A stretch of DNA of 40,877 bases from an uncultured Methylococcaceae bacterium (lineage in GTDB: Bacteria > Pseudomonadota > Gammaproteobacteria > Methylococcales > Methylococcaceae): contig CAIOOA010000104.1 in NCBI GenBank assembly GCA_903859815.1, positions 1 through 40,877 of the forward strand. The letters are read 5' to 3'. Shown here piece after piece: positions 23,448 through 32,085 of the stretch. The position numbers were made by a program, and so were the translations under genes. The notes beneath the pieces were generated by a model that was not told where the DNA came from, did not search any database, and worked only from the letters and a program-made list of their open reading frames with translations. Positions within the stretch are counted from its first letter, which is position 1. Each line of letters starts with the position of its first letter.

Positions 23448-24344
23448 TCATTTCCCCCACAACCACGCAGCTCCCCTGACCCCACTGGAATCGCCGAATT
23501 TAGGCGGAACCAGCAAAGTATCCACCCGGTCGGAGAAAACATATTTCCCCCAACATTTCGGCACGTTGCCATACAATCGGCGGCAGTTTGACAAGCCGCC
23601 GCCCAATACGATCACATCGGGGTCTAAGATGTTGATGACATGGGCCAAGGCACGGGCGAGACGGTCTTCGTAAACCTTAAGACTATGTTCACAGTCCACA
23701 TCCCCGCTTTCAGCATTTTCGACGATTTCCACGGCGGTCAGCGTTTGGCCTGTAGTTTCCCTATGAGAGCGGGAAAGGCCGGGTCCGGACAGGAAGGTTT
23801 CAATGCAACCCATGCGCCCACAGTAGCAGGACGGTCCTGGCCGTTCGTCGTCCTTGGGCCAAGGCAAAGGGTTATGCCCCCATTCCCCGGCTATCGCATT
23901 GGGACCGGAAAGCGGTTTGCCATTGACGATAATCCCTGCGCCCACTCCAGTCCCAAGGATCACCCCGAATACGATGCCTGCTCCTGCTGCCGCGCCATCA
24001 GTGGCCTCGGACAGTGCGAAGCAATCGGCATCATTGCTGATGCGGACGGGGCGGCCTAGCTGTTGTTGCAAGTCTTGAAGCAAAGGTTTGCCGTTCAGGC
24101 AAGTGGAATTGGAGTTCTTCAACAATCCTGTCGCCTTGGACATGGCACCGGGGGTGCCGAACCCTACATGGCTTTGAACACCGATCTCGTCCCAAGCCTC
24201 ATGGATCAGTTGCGCAATGGCATCCAAAGTGGCTGCATAGTCGCCTTGTGGTGTTGGTATGCGCTTGCGCATCCGTTCTTGACCTGTTGAATCCAAGCCA
24301 ATCAGTTCGATTTTAGTCCCGCCCAAATCAATGCCAATTTTCAT
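23448..24344 (-). CDS. ROK-family sugar kinase (fructokinase/N-acetylhexosamine kinase-like)
   Basis: A 298-residue protein from ATG 24344 (MKIGIDLGGTKIELIGLD). It has the ATP-binding DLGGTK phosphate-1 motif, the ROK signature region with ILGTGVGAGIIVNGKPLSGPN, the catalytic-site ISNDADCFAL, the EWGHNPLPWP motif and the zinc motif CYCGRMGCIETFLSG. The adenosine segment is VIVLGGGLSN. This layout is that of Mak/NagK-type kinases that phosphorylate fructose, mannose or N-acetyl sugars. A GTG at 24368 in the same frame would overlap the upstream stop; the ATG gives the standard ROK N-terminus. It is probably cotranscribed with the small gene at 24365-24562. Confidence 0.88.
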   Translation of the reverse strand: MKIGIDLGGTKIELIGLDSTGQERMRKRIPTPQGDYAATLDAIAQLIHEAWDEIGVQSHVGFGTPGAMSKATGLLKNSNSTCLNGKPLLQDLQQQLGRPVRISNDADCFALSEATDGAAAGAGIVFGVILGTGVGAGIIVNGKPLSGPNAIAGEWGHNPLPWPKDDERPGPSCYCGRMGCIETFLSGPGLSRSHRETTGQTLTAVEIVENAESGDVDCEHSLKVYEDRLARALAHVINILDPDVIVLGGGLSNCRRLYGNVPKCWGKYVFSDRVDTLLVPPKFGDSSGVRGAAWLWGK

Positions 24345-24364
24345 GTCATGCATGACGCAAGCAC

Positions 24365-24562
24365 TCACAAACCCATGATCTTGACTACACGTTGCCCCGG
24401 TTGCGGTTCCGCCGCCACGACCCGGGTTGCCGGTTTCTCTATCGCCATTTCAATGCCGCCGCCCAAGGTTCCGGCAGTTCTGACAATGACGACGGAGTTG
24501 GGACTGATCAACTCGTCGTGAATCAACCGGTTGAGGGTGTCGAGAAGTTCTTGTGTGGTCAT
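24365..24562 (-). CDS. Small conserved-looking protein of unknown function
   Basis: A 65-residue protein: a short helix (MTTQELLDTLNRLIHDELIS), then strands (NSVVIVRTAGTLGGGIEMAI) and an end with GQRVVKIMGL. GGATG precedes the start. Its stop codon lies 20 bases upstream of the ROK kinase ATG, so the two are probably cotranscribed. I do not recognise a family, and nothing indicates its role. Confidence 0.5.
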   Translation of the reverse strand: MTTQELLDTLNRLIHDELISPNSVVIVRTAGTLGGGIEMAIEKPATRVVAAEPQPGQRVVKIMGL

Positions 24563-24626
24563 ATTTCATCCTTCAATCTGGTTTGTATGACGGCCATGAG
24601 ATTCAAAGCATAGAGAAGATTTACAC

Positions 24627-25055
24627 CTAATCGCTGAAAATTCCGGTAATCGATTCCCAGACGGTTTTTTCTCTTTGAATTTTGGGAATCATGACGGTGA
24701 CATCCTTTTTCGCATCGCTGGCGGGTGTGTCGGAAGGTCGCATGTCGCCTTCAACCCCGATCAATTCGTCATTCCTGAAGAGGGTAGTGAGCCTCTTTTG
24801 GACGCGGTCTTCATTGCCCGGTTCGTTTGAATAGACATAATCCCATCGATTAACATGGAAGGTGTCTTGGATTAATGGTGTACCCATGACAAAGGCAACT
24901 TGACGCTTGGTCATGCCGGGTTTCAATTGGTTGACCATATCTTGCGTGAAGATGTTCCCTTGGTGAATGTCGATCCGGTAGATAAACGGCATCCGAAAAT
25001 CGTTTGAACAGGAGATGGTCGCTAAACAGGCGATTAGAACAAGATGCTTACGCAT
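24627..25055 (-). CDS. bamE: BamE (SmpA/OmlA) outer-membrane assembly lipoprotein
   Basis: A 142-residue protein starting MRKHLVLIACLATISC with a lipobox-type end (Cys16). The BamE fold motif is QDMVNQLKPGMTKRQVAFVMG followed by TPLIQDTFHVNRWDYVYSN, then a strand with LTTLFRND. It is an accessory lipoprotein of the beta-barrel assembly machine at the inner face of the outer membrane. An in-frame start at 25292 would run through the fur gene and is rejected. The divergent arrangement with fur, separated by 81 bases, is a common gammaproteobacterial layout. A Ser/Asp-rich C-terminal extension follows the core fold. Confidence 0.93.
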   Translation of the reverse strand: MRKHLVLIACLATISCSNDFRMPFIYRIDIHQGNIFTQDMVNQLKPGMTKRQVAFVMGTPLIQDTFHVNRWDYVYSNEPGNEDRVQKRLTTLFRNDELIGVEGDMRPSDTPASDAKKDVTVMIPKIQREKTVWESITGIFSD

Positions 25056-25136
25056 GGTATGATAATAATGTTTGTTGGTGCATAGTGCGCCATGATACCC
25101 GATTCGGGTGAAAAAAAGAGCAGGAGGTTTGGTGTC

Positions 25137-25589
25137 ATGCCAGAAAATATCGTAAAAAAGGAAAGCCAGCACATCAAAAAGGCTGGGCTCAAGGTCACCT
25201 CGCCCAGAGTTAAGATTCTTGAAATGCTGGAAAACCGTTCCAACTCCGAACGCCATCTGACCGCCGAAGAGGTCTACAAGACCTTGTTGCAAGAAGGCGA
25301 GGAAATCGGTTTGGCAACCGTCTATCGAGTTTTAACCCAGTTTGAAACTGCCGGTTTGGTCAAGCGGCATCATTTTGAAGGCGGCAATTCTGTCTTTGAA
25401 TTGGAAAGCGGAAAACACCACGACCATTTAGTCTGCGTCAAATGTGGGCGGGTTGAAGAATTCAATGATGAACTGATTGAACAACGGCAACGGGAAATTG
25501 CTTGCAACCTGAATTTCAAATTGACCGACCATTCGCTTTGCCTCTACGGCTTATGCCAGCAATGCCAGACCTGCTTGAACGAAGTCTGA
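25137..25589 (+). CDS. fur: Fur, ferric uptake regulator
   Basis: A 150-residue protein from ATG 25137, fixed by a strong AGGAGG nine bases upstream. The winged helix is KKAGLKVTSPRVKILEMLEN and then ATVYRVLTQFETAGLVKRHHF. The metal sites are HHDHLVCVKCGRVEEF and CQQCQTC. It represses iron-uptake genes when iron is present. The gene is divergent from bamE. The intergenic sequence at about 25058-25075 (ATGATAATAATGTTTG) is AT-rich and Fur-box-like, but too imperfect to call. Confidence 0.95.
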   Translation: MPENIVKKESQHIKKAGLKVTSPRVKILEMLENRSNSERHLTAEEVYKTLLQEGEEIGLATVYRVLTQFETAGLVKRHHFEGGNSVFELESGKHHDHLVCVKCGRVEEFNDELIEQRQREIACNLNFKLTDHSLCLYGLCQQCQTCLNEV

Positions 25590-25646
25590 CTTCGCTATTT
25601 CGCGTCAAATCCCGAAAAACTCCGCGTCAACACCCTATTCAGGAAC

Positions 25647-26894
25647 ATGTTTAAACCACTTATTGTTTACATTGGTCTGCGCTACACGCGGGCCAAGCGG
25701 CGTACCCGTTTTATCTCTTTTATCACCCTAACCTCAGTGCTGGGCATCGCTTTGGGGGTCACTGCGCTCATCACGGTATTGTCGGTGATGAATGGCTTTG
25801 AGGCCGAGTTGCGCGAGCGCATTCTCGGCATGACCTCCCATGCAACGATTACTGGGGAAAATAGCGTATTGCGTGATTGGCCGAGCTTGGAGTCATCGCT
25901 AAAACAAGAAAGCCGCGTGTTGGGTTGGGCACCCTATATCGAAGGCCAGGCCATGATAAGTTCCGAGCATCGTGTTAGCGGAAGCATGCTAAGGGGCATA
26001 TTGCCTGAATACGAATCCAGGGTTTCGGAAGTGACCAAGCACATTGTTGCGGGCAAGCTCGACGGCCTGAAGCCGGGGGAATTTGGCATCATCTTGGGCG
26101 AGGAATTGGCTAACTATCTAGGGGTCATGGTCGGTGACAAGATTACGGTCATCACGCCTCAATTGACCTCGACACCCGCCGGCATTTTGCCTCGCTTGAA
26201 GCGGTTTACCGTCGTTGGCATGTTTAAGGTGGGTATGTTTGAATTCGACCGCAACTTGGCCTTGATCCAAATCGACGATGCCGCCAAGTTGTTGCGCATG
26301 GATGATGCCGTGTCGGGACTGCGGCTCAAGCTTGACGATCTGTTTTACGTGCATGAGATTGTTCGGGAAATTAGCCCAAAACTGCCGGGGAGTTACTATA
26401 TTTCCGATTGGACTCAGGCGCACAGCAATTTTTTCCGCGCCATTCAAACGGAGAAGCGGGTGATGTTCATCATTTTGTTGCTTATCGTCGCGGTGGCCGC
26501 TTTCAACATTGTGTCCACCTTGGTGATGGTGGTGACCGACAAACGCGCCGATATTGCGATATTGCGCACTCAAGGCATGACCCCCTCGGCGGTGATGGGG
26601 ATTTTCATGGTGCTGGGTACGGTCATTGGCTTGTTTGGGGCATTATTAGGCTGCCTAGGCGGCATTGCATTGGCGTTGAACGTGGAAACCATCGTCCCCT
26701 TCATCGAACGTTTGTTCGGGACGCATTTCATGTCGGCTGATGTGTATTACATCAGCGAATTGCCCTCTAAATTGCTATGGTCGGATGTCTGGCAAATCAC
26801 TGGCATGGCTTTCCTGCTGTCATTGCTCGCCACCATTTACCCGGCTTGGCAAGCATCGCGTATCAAACCGGCCGAGGAGTTGCGTTATGAGTAA
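25647..26894 (+). CDS. lolC: LolC/LolE (or LolF)-type lipoprotein-releasing ABC permease
   Basis: A 415-residue inner-membrane protein with the LolCE layout. The first membrane segment follows [20 protein letters not shown], a large periplasmic domain covers about 45-270, and three further membrane segments follow, with [22 protein letters not shown] and the closing KPAEELRYE. It takes part in extracting lipoproteins from the inner membrane for transfer to LolA. It overlaps lolD by eight bases. No lolE follows lolD, so it may serve as a single LolF-type permease, or lolE may be elsewhere. Confidence 0.93.
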   Translation: MFKPLIVYIGLRYTRAKRRTRFISFITLTSVLGIALGVTALITVLSVMNGFEAELRERILGMTSHATITGENSVLRDWPSLESSLKQESRVLGWAPYIEGQAMISSEHRVSGSMLRGILPEYESRVSEVTKHIVAGKLDGLKPGEFGIILGEELANYLGVMVGDKITVITPQLTSTPAGILPRLKRFTVVGMFKVGMFEFDRNLALIQIDDAAKLLRMDDAVSGLRLKLDDLFYVHEIVREISPKLPGSYYISDWTQAHSNFFRAIQTEKRVMFIILLLIVAVAAFNIVSTLVMVVTDKRADIAILRTQGMTPSAVMGIFMVLGTVIGLFGALLGCLGGIALALNVETIVPFIERLFGTHFMSADVYYISELPSKLLWSDVWQITGMAFLLSLLATIYPAWQASRIKPAEELRYE

Positions 26895-27561
26895 GCCAGT
26901 GTTGGAATGTGCCAACCTGCACAAGAGCTTCAATCAGGGTGGACTCAACGTGGATGTGTTGCAAGGTGTCAACATTTCCGTCAATCCCGGAGAAAGGATT
27001 GCCATCATGGGGGCTTCCGGCTCGGGCAAATCCACGTTGTTGCATTTGTTGGGTGGCTTGGAATCTCCCTCCCAAGGCAAAGTGGTGCTGGATGGTGTGG
27101 ACATCGGCACATTGAGTGAAAAGAAATTAGCCCAACTGCGTAACCGTGCCTTAGGTTTTGTCTATCAATTTCATCATTTGCTGGGTGAGTTCAGCATCTT
27201 GGAAAACGTCGCGATGCCTTTGTTAATAGGCGGTGAAGGTGTCGTTGAAGCCAAGCGGCAAGCGGCTGCTGTGTTGGACCGGGTTGGCTTGGGCAGTCGG
27301 GTATTGCATAAGCCGGGGGAGTTGTCTGGGGGCGAGCGCCAACGCGCCGCTATCGCAAGAGCCTTGGTGACCCGCCCACTCTGTGTATTGGCGGATGAGC
27401 CTACGGGCAATCTCGACAGTAAAACAGCCGAAAAAGTCTATGAATTGATGCTTGAGTTAAACCGGGAGTTTGGCATTAGCTTCCTAGTGGTGACTCATGA
27501 TTCCCATCTCGCTGGTCGGATGGATCGCGTACTGCACATGGAGGACGGGTGTTTGGTTTGA
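26887..27561 (+). CDS. lolD: LolD, lipoprotein-releasing ABC ATPase
   Basis: A 224-residue ABC ATPase from ATG 26887, which overlaps the end of lolC. It has Walker [10 protein letters not shown], the Q-loop [17 protein letters not shown] with the LolD-type insertion, signature [15 protein letters not shown], Walker [12 protein letters not shown] and the switch VVTHD. It powers lipoprotein release by the permease encoded just upstream. Earlier in-frame starts lie inside lolC and are not supported. Confidence 0.95.
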   Translation: MSKPVLECANLHKSFNQGGLNVDVLQGVNISVNPGERIAIMGASGSGKSTLLHLLGGLESPSQGKVVLDGVDIGTLSEKKLAQLRNRALGFVYQFHHLLGEFSILENVAMPLLIGGEGVVEAKRQAAAVLDRVGLGSRVLHKPGELSGGERQRAAIARALVTRPLCVLADEPTGNLDSKTAEKVYELMLELNREFGISFLVVTHDSHLAGRMDRVLHMEDGCLV

Positions 27562-27591
27562 TTCGGTGAGTTGCAACATTTACCCACCTTC

Positions 27592-30500
27592 ATGAAAAAC
27601 CCTTTCCTTCTTCCCTTGCTAACCCGGCGCGTTTGGCTGTCGGGGGGGCTGTTTGTCGGTTTTGCCTATTTCTTTGTGCTTTATGTGCAATCGGAAAAGC
27701 AAATTGACCAAGCCAACTATCTGCGCTTTCAGTCATTTTTGCTGGCCGATGAATTGCGACAGTCTTCGGATGATTTGTCACGAATGGCCCGAAGTTTTGT
27801 CGTGACTGGCAAACCGTCCTACCACGCCTATTATCGGGAAATCCTAGATATCAGAAATGGCCAAATTCCTAGGCCCGAGGGTTACCAGTTTTATTACTGG
27901 GACATGGTCACCTCTTATAAGAAACCAAGCCGATTTAATTCCCAAAGTTCTATTCCATTGATCGAGTTAATGCGCGAGGCGGGTTTCAGTGCGATGGAAT
28001 TTAGCAAACTTGAAGAGTCCAAGGCCAATTCCGATGCATTGACGGCTATTGAATTTGAAGCCATGCGATTGGCATCGACCATGGGTGCCGAGGCTGAATC
28101 GCAACGGGACAAGGCCATCAAAATGTTATTTGATGACCGTTATAACCATGCCAAAGCCACCATCATGAAACCCATAGGGGAGTTTTATGAAATGTTGGAC
28201 CAACGCACATTGGAAGCCATCCACCGTGCTGAACAATGGGCCGAAGTTCTTCGTTATTGGGTTGCTTTGATCGGCTTGGCGTTGGTAGTCATGGTATGGA
28301 ACACCTACAAGCTTTGGCGTTCCACCTTGGATGGCATCATTTTTGACCGTCAGCAAGGAATCGTCGCGCTGAGCGAGAGTGAACAGAAATTAAAAGCGGT
28401 AGTTGACATCCTGCCCATTGGTCTATGGATACTTGACGAGAAGGGTGAGATCATCTCGACTAACCTGGCTGCGGAGAAGATTTGGCATGGAAAACGTCAT
28501 CCGGGTATTGGGCATTATGCTGAATACCGGGCTTGGTGGCCTACTGGAAAACTCATAGGGCAGGACGAATGGGCAGCGGCTCGGGCTCTTGGTCAGGGTG
28601 AAACGACACTTGACGAGCAGATCGAAATTGAGTGTTTTGACGGTGCGCGCAAGACCATTCTTAATTCGGCCTTGCCTCTCTGTAATAGTGAGGGCCGTAT
28701 CACTGGCGCAATTGTCCTCAACAGAGACATCACGGCCATCAAACAAACAGAAGAAGCCTTGCAACGAATTCAAACCCTACTCAACGAAACGGGTAAAATG
28801 GCCCATGTCGGTGGATGGGAATTTGACATTGTAAGCAAGGAGTTAATTTGGACGGAGGAAGTCTACCGAATCCACGAAGTGGACTTGACTTACTGCCCAA
28901 CAATAAGCTCGGGGATAGCTTTCTACGCACCTGAATCCAGACCGATCTTGGAAAAGGCCATAAAACGTGCCATCGATAAAGCCGAGCCGTTTAATCTGGA
29001 TTTGCAATTCATCACCGCCAAGGGCAACCGCCGTTGGGTTCATTCCGTTGGCAAGGCAGACCATGACCGGGGTAAAGTGTTGGGTGCCTTTCAAGACATC
29101 ACCGAGCGCAAATTTGGGGAGGATGCCTTGCTGTTTTTGGCAAAATCAGGTGGGCAGACGACCGGGCAGGGTTTTTTCGAGTCATTGGCAATCTATTTAG
29201 CCGACAAATTGCACATGGATTTTGTCTGTATTGATCGTTTGGAAGGTGACGGTCTGAATGCGAGGACCTTGGCTGTTTGGAATGATGGCAAATTTGAAGA
29301 CAATATTATTTATGCACTGAGGGACACGCCTTGCGGTGATGTCGTGGGCAAGGTGATTTGTTGCTTCCCTGCATCGGTTTGCCAGTTTTTCCCAAGGGAT
29401 GAAGTGCTTAAAAATTTGAATGCGGAAAGTTATGTCGGGGCGACATTGTGGAGCCATATTGGTAAACCCATCGGACTGATCGCGCTGATCGGTCAAGAGC
29501 CCTTGCAGAACCGGGCATTGGCAGAAGCGGTTTTAAAAGTCGTGGCGGTGCGGGCCGGGGCTGAATTGGAAAGGCTGGAAACCGAGCGTGCGCTGATCGA
29601 GAGCGAAAAACTCTATCGGTCACTGTTTGACAACATGCTCAACGGGTTTGCTTATTGCCAAGTGCTGTTCGAGCAGGGCCAGCCGGTAGATTTCATTTAT
29701 TTGAGTGTCAATAATGCATTTGAAACCTTGACTGGATTAAACCATGTCGAAGGTAAAAAGATAACTGAGGTGATACCCGGCATTCGCGAATCTGACCCTG
29801 AGTTTTTTGAAATCCATGGCAGGGTGGCCTTGACAGGGTTCACCGAGCGGGTTGAGATTTTTTTGAATGTCTTGGGAATTTGGCTTTCAATTGCGATTTA
29901 CAGCCCCAAATATGAACATTTTGTGGCGATTTTCGAGGATATTACGGATAGAAAGCGAGCGGAAAATGAAATCAAGCAACTGGCTTTTTATGATGCCTTG
30001 ACGGGCTTGCCTAATCGACGCTTATTGTTGGATCGTTTGCGTTTGGCCTTAATGTCCAGTATGCGCAGCCGTCGCTCTGGCGCTATATTGTTCATTGATT
30101 TGGATCACTTTAAAGTGCTCAACGATAATTTTGGGCATGATCAAGGCGACTTATTGCTGCAACAGGTGGCGCAACGCTTGATGAGTTGTGTCCGCGAGAG
30201 CGATACCGTGGCTCGTATGGGTGGGGATGAATTCTTAGTGATGTTGGTGGACTTGTCCGGCAAGTCGCAAGAAGCAGCCATTCAGGCTGAGAGCGTCGGT
30301 GAAAAAATACTGGCTATGCTGAATTTGCCTTATTTTCTGGGTAGCCATGAACATCATAGTTCGACCAGTATCGGCATCACCCTGTTCGAGGGCCAAAAGT
30401 TCAGTGTGGAAGATTTGCTGAAACAATCTGACCTCGCCATGTATCAAGCCAAATCGGCGGGACGCAATACGCTGCGCTTTTTCAATCCAGATATGCAGGA

Positions 30501-31266
30501 GGCGTTGGAGGTGCGGGCCACACTGGAAAAGGAATTACGGGAAGGTTTGAATAATGAGCATTTCAGAGTGTATTACCAGCCCCAAGTGGATCAGCGGGGT
30601 GTCCTCACGGGTGCGGAAGCCTTGGTGCGTTGGCAGCATCCCAGCCATGGCCTGATGTCCCCCTGTGAGTTTATTGCCCTAGCCGAAGATACTGGGTTGA
30701 TACTGCCCATAGGTAATTGGGTATTGGAAACTGTTTGTGTATTGTTGGCTAGATGGGGGAGCAAAGAGCAAACGGCCAGTTTGAGTTTGGCGGTGAATGT
30801 CTGTGCTCGCCAGTTCCACGCCCCCGATTTTGTGTCACAGGTGTTAAGGGTGTTGGAGCAAACCGGTGCCAACCCGCAACGATTAAAGCTAGAACTTACT
30901 GAGAGCCTGTTGCTCGACAATGTGGAAGATACCATCGTCAAGATGACGGCATTGAAGGCTCATGGCGTGTCTTTTTCACTGGATGATTTCGGCATCGGCT
31001 ATTCATCGCTCAGCTATTTGAAGCGCTTGCCCTTGGATCAGTTGAAGATCGATGTGTCATTTGTCAGGGATTCGTTGACCGACCCCAATGATGCGGCCAT
31101 TGTTCGCACCATCGTGGCCTTGGGCCAGACCTTGGGTTTGGGGGTGATTGCCGAGGGGGTTGAAACTGAGTCGCAGAGGGATTTCTTGATCCAACTGGGT
31201 TGTCATGCTTTTCAAGGCCATTTGTTCGGTAGGCCAGTGCCGGTGGAGGAGTTGTCAGTGGCTTAG
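27592..31266 (+). CDS. Membrane sensor with PAS, GAF, GGDEF and EAL domains
   Basis: A 1224-residue cyclic-di-GMP enzyme. The N-terminus has a membrane segment (about 13-32), a helical periplasmic region and a second membrane segment near 222-240. Then come a PAS domain (from about 265), a PAS_3-like domain (about 395-510), a GAF domain (about 515-670) and another PAS (about 675-790). Next are GGDEF with an intact RMGGDEF and an RESD inhibitory site five residues before it, and EAL with AEALVRW, ELTES, DDFGIGYSSL and EGVET. Both catalytic motifs are intact, so it may make and degrade c-di-GMP. The start is ATG 27592; an in-frame TTG at 27571 is less likely. It follows lolD closely. Confidence 0.9.
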   Translation: MKNPFLLPLLTRRVWLSGGLFVGFAYFFVLYVQSEKQIDQANYLRFQSFLLADELRQSSDDLSRMARSFVVTGKPSYHAYYREILDIRNGQIPRPEGYQFYYWDMVTSYKKPSRFNSQSSIPLIELMREAGFSAMEFSKLEESKANSDALTAIEFEAMRLASTMGAEAESQRDKAIKMLFDDRYNHAKATIMKPIGEFYEMLDQRTLEAIHRAEQWAEVLRYWVALIGLALVVMVWNTYKLWRSTLDGIIFDRQQGIVALSESEQKLKAVVDILPIGLWILDEKGEIISTNLAAEKIWHGKRHPGIGHYAEYRAWWPTGKLIGQDEWAAARALGQGETTLDEQIEIECFDGARKTILNSALPLCNSEGRITGAIVLNRDITAIKQTEEALQRIQTLLNETGKMAHVGGWEFDIVSKELIWTEEVYRIHEVDLTYCPTISSGIAFYAPESRPILEKAIKRAIDKAEPFNLDLQFITAKGNRRWVHSVGKADHDRGKVLGAFQDITERKFGEDALLFLAKSGGQTTGQGFFESLAIYLADKLHMDFVCIDRLEGDGLNARTLAVWNDGKFEDNIIYALRDTPCGDVVGKVICCFPASVCQFFPRDEVLKNLNAESYVGATLWSHIGKPIGLIALIGQEPLQNRALAEAVLKVVAVRAGAELERLETERALIESEKLYRSLFDNMLNGFAYCQVLFEQGQPVDFIYLSVNNAFETLTGLNHVEGKKITEVIPGIRESDPEFFEIHGRVALTGFTERVEIFLNVLGIWLSIAIYSPKYEHFVAIFEDITDRKRAENEIKQLAFYDALTGLPNRRLLLDRLRLALMSSMRSRRSGAILFIDLDHFKVLNDNFGHDQGDLLLQQVAQRLMSCVRESDTVARMGGDEFLVMLVDLSGKSQEAAIQAESVGEKILAMLNLPYFLGSHEHHSSTSIGITLFEGQKFSVEDLLKQSDLAMYQAKSAGRNTLRFFNPDMQEALEVRATLEKELREGLNNEHFRVYYQPQVDQRGVLTGAEALVRWQHPSHGLMSPCEFIALAEDTGLILPIGNWVLETVCVLLARWGSKEQTASLSLAVNVCARQFHAPDFVSQVLRVLEQTGANPQRLKLELTESLLLDNVEDTIVKMTALKAHGVSFSLDDFGIGYSSLSYLKRLPLDQLKIDVSFVRDSLTDPNDAAIVRTIVALGQTLGLGVIAEGVETESQRDFLIQLGCHAFQGHLFGRPVPVEELSVA

Positions 31267-31284
31267 CCTGTCGAAGACTCTCCC

Positions 31285-31358
31285 GAGCGAAGTCGAAGGG
31301 CATGAAGGTTCTTAATTTTAGTTACTTGGCGTTTTCCATTCACCCTTCGACTTCGCTC
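31285..31358. repeat. REP-type inverted repeat after the GGDEF-EAL gene
   Basis: GAGCGAAGTCGAAGGG (31285-31300) and CCCTTCGACTTCGCTC (31343-31358) are perfect 16-bp inverted arms with a 42-base centre. The same core (CCTTCGACTTCGCTCAGG) is found at 1308 inside MITE copy A, so it is a dispersed palindromic repeat, perhaps also ending transcription here. Confidence 0.75.
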
Positions 31359-31415
31359 AGGGCGAACGGAAAATTCCTGTGTCAATAGCATTGCCAATTT
31401 AATAGCATTGCCACC

Positions 31416-32012
31416 CTATTTGCCGATTTCTTCTCTATGCTTCAGCATTCGCATGAAGTTGCTGTAGGTCTCCCTGACCATGAGCGGTGTGTCCAAGGCG
31501 ATGTTTCTATATTTGCGCAGTTGCAACTTATGTAATACGGCCCTGCGCCACAGAAATTGAACGCCAAAATAGCCTAACACCGCCCCTAGATTCATTAGAA
31601 TGAAGCAGCCCAATAGTAGGGGTGTTCCGAGTTCCATGGCTTTTTCTATGGAAAAAAGTTGGGAAAACTGTTCAAATTGGAAAGAGCCTTGACCTAACAC
31701 CCAAGAACCGATTTTGTAAGCCACATAATACATGGGCAGCCAAGTCACGGGATTGGTGATCCAGACCAATGCGACAGAAATCGGCAGGTTGGCGTTGAAA
31801 TAAATCGCAAGGACGGCAGCAATCACCATTTGCCAAGGCAGAGGAGGGGTGTACATGGCCCAAAAGCCTACGGCAAATGCCATCGAAACGGAACGCCGGT
31901 TGAGATGCCACAAGTTGGGCCTGTGCAATTTTTCTCCGAGAAATTCCAAGCCTTTGATAGCTTTTATTTTTTCTCGGTCGGGCGTGAAGCGCAGTAAGAG
32001 TTTTTTGGACAT
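31416..32012 (-). CDS. DUF2062 membrane protein
   Basis: A 198-residue protein with a DUF2062 domain: HRPNLWHLNRRSVSMAFAVG and FWAMYTPPLPWQMVIAAVLA, followed by NLPISVALVWITNPVTWLPMYYVAY. Hydrophobic stretches suggest three membrane segments. A basic, acid-mixed C-terminal tail ends RMLKHREEIGK. The family is widespread in Gammaproteobacteria and has no defined function. It is convergent with the GGDEF-EAL gene and divergent from comEC. Confidence 0.88.
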   Translation of the reverse strand: MSKKLLLRFTPDREKIKAIKGLEFLGEKLHRPNLWHLNRRSVSMAFAVGFWAMYTPPLPWQMVIAAVLAIYFNANLPISVALVWITNPVTWLPMYYVAYKIGSWVLGQGSFQFEQFSQLFSIEKAMELGTPLLLGCFILMNLGAVLGYFGVQFLWRRAVLHKLQLRKYRNIALDTPLMVRETYSNFMRMLKHREEIGK

Positions 32013-32085
32013 GGGTTCAGTTTTTCCTGAAAGGTACGATGTTTTTGTTCTTTAAGCCTTCATTCTACGTCTTGGATATTAAAAG

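Noticed and set aside
25056-25136. Fur box between bamE and fur
   Set aside because: ATGATAATAATGTTTG resembles part of one but lacks the second half; too weak to call.
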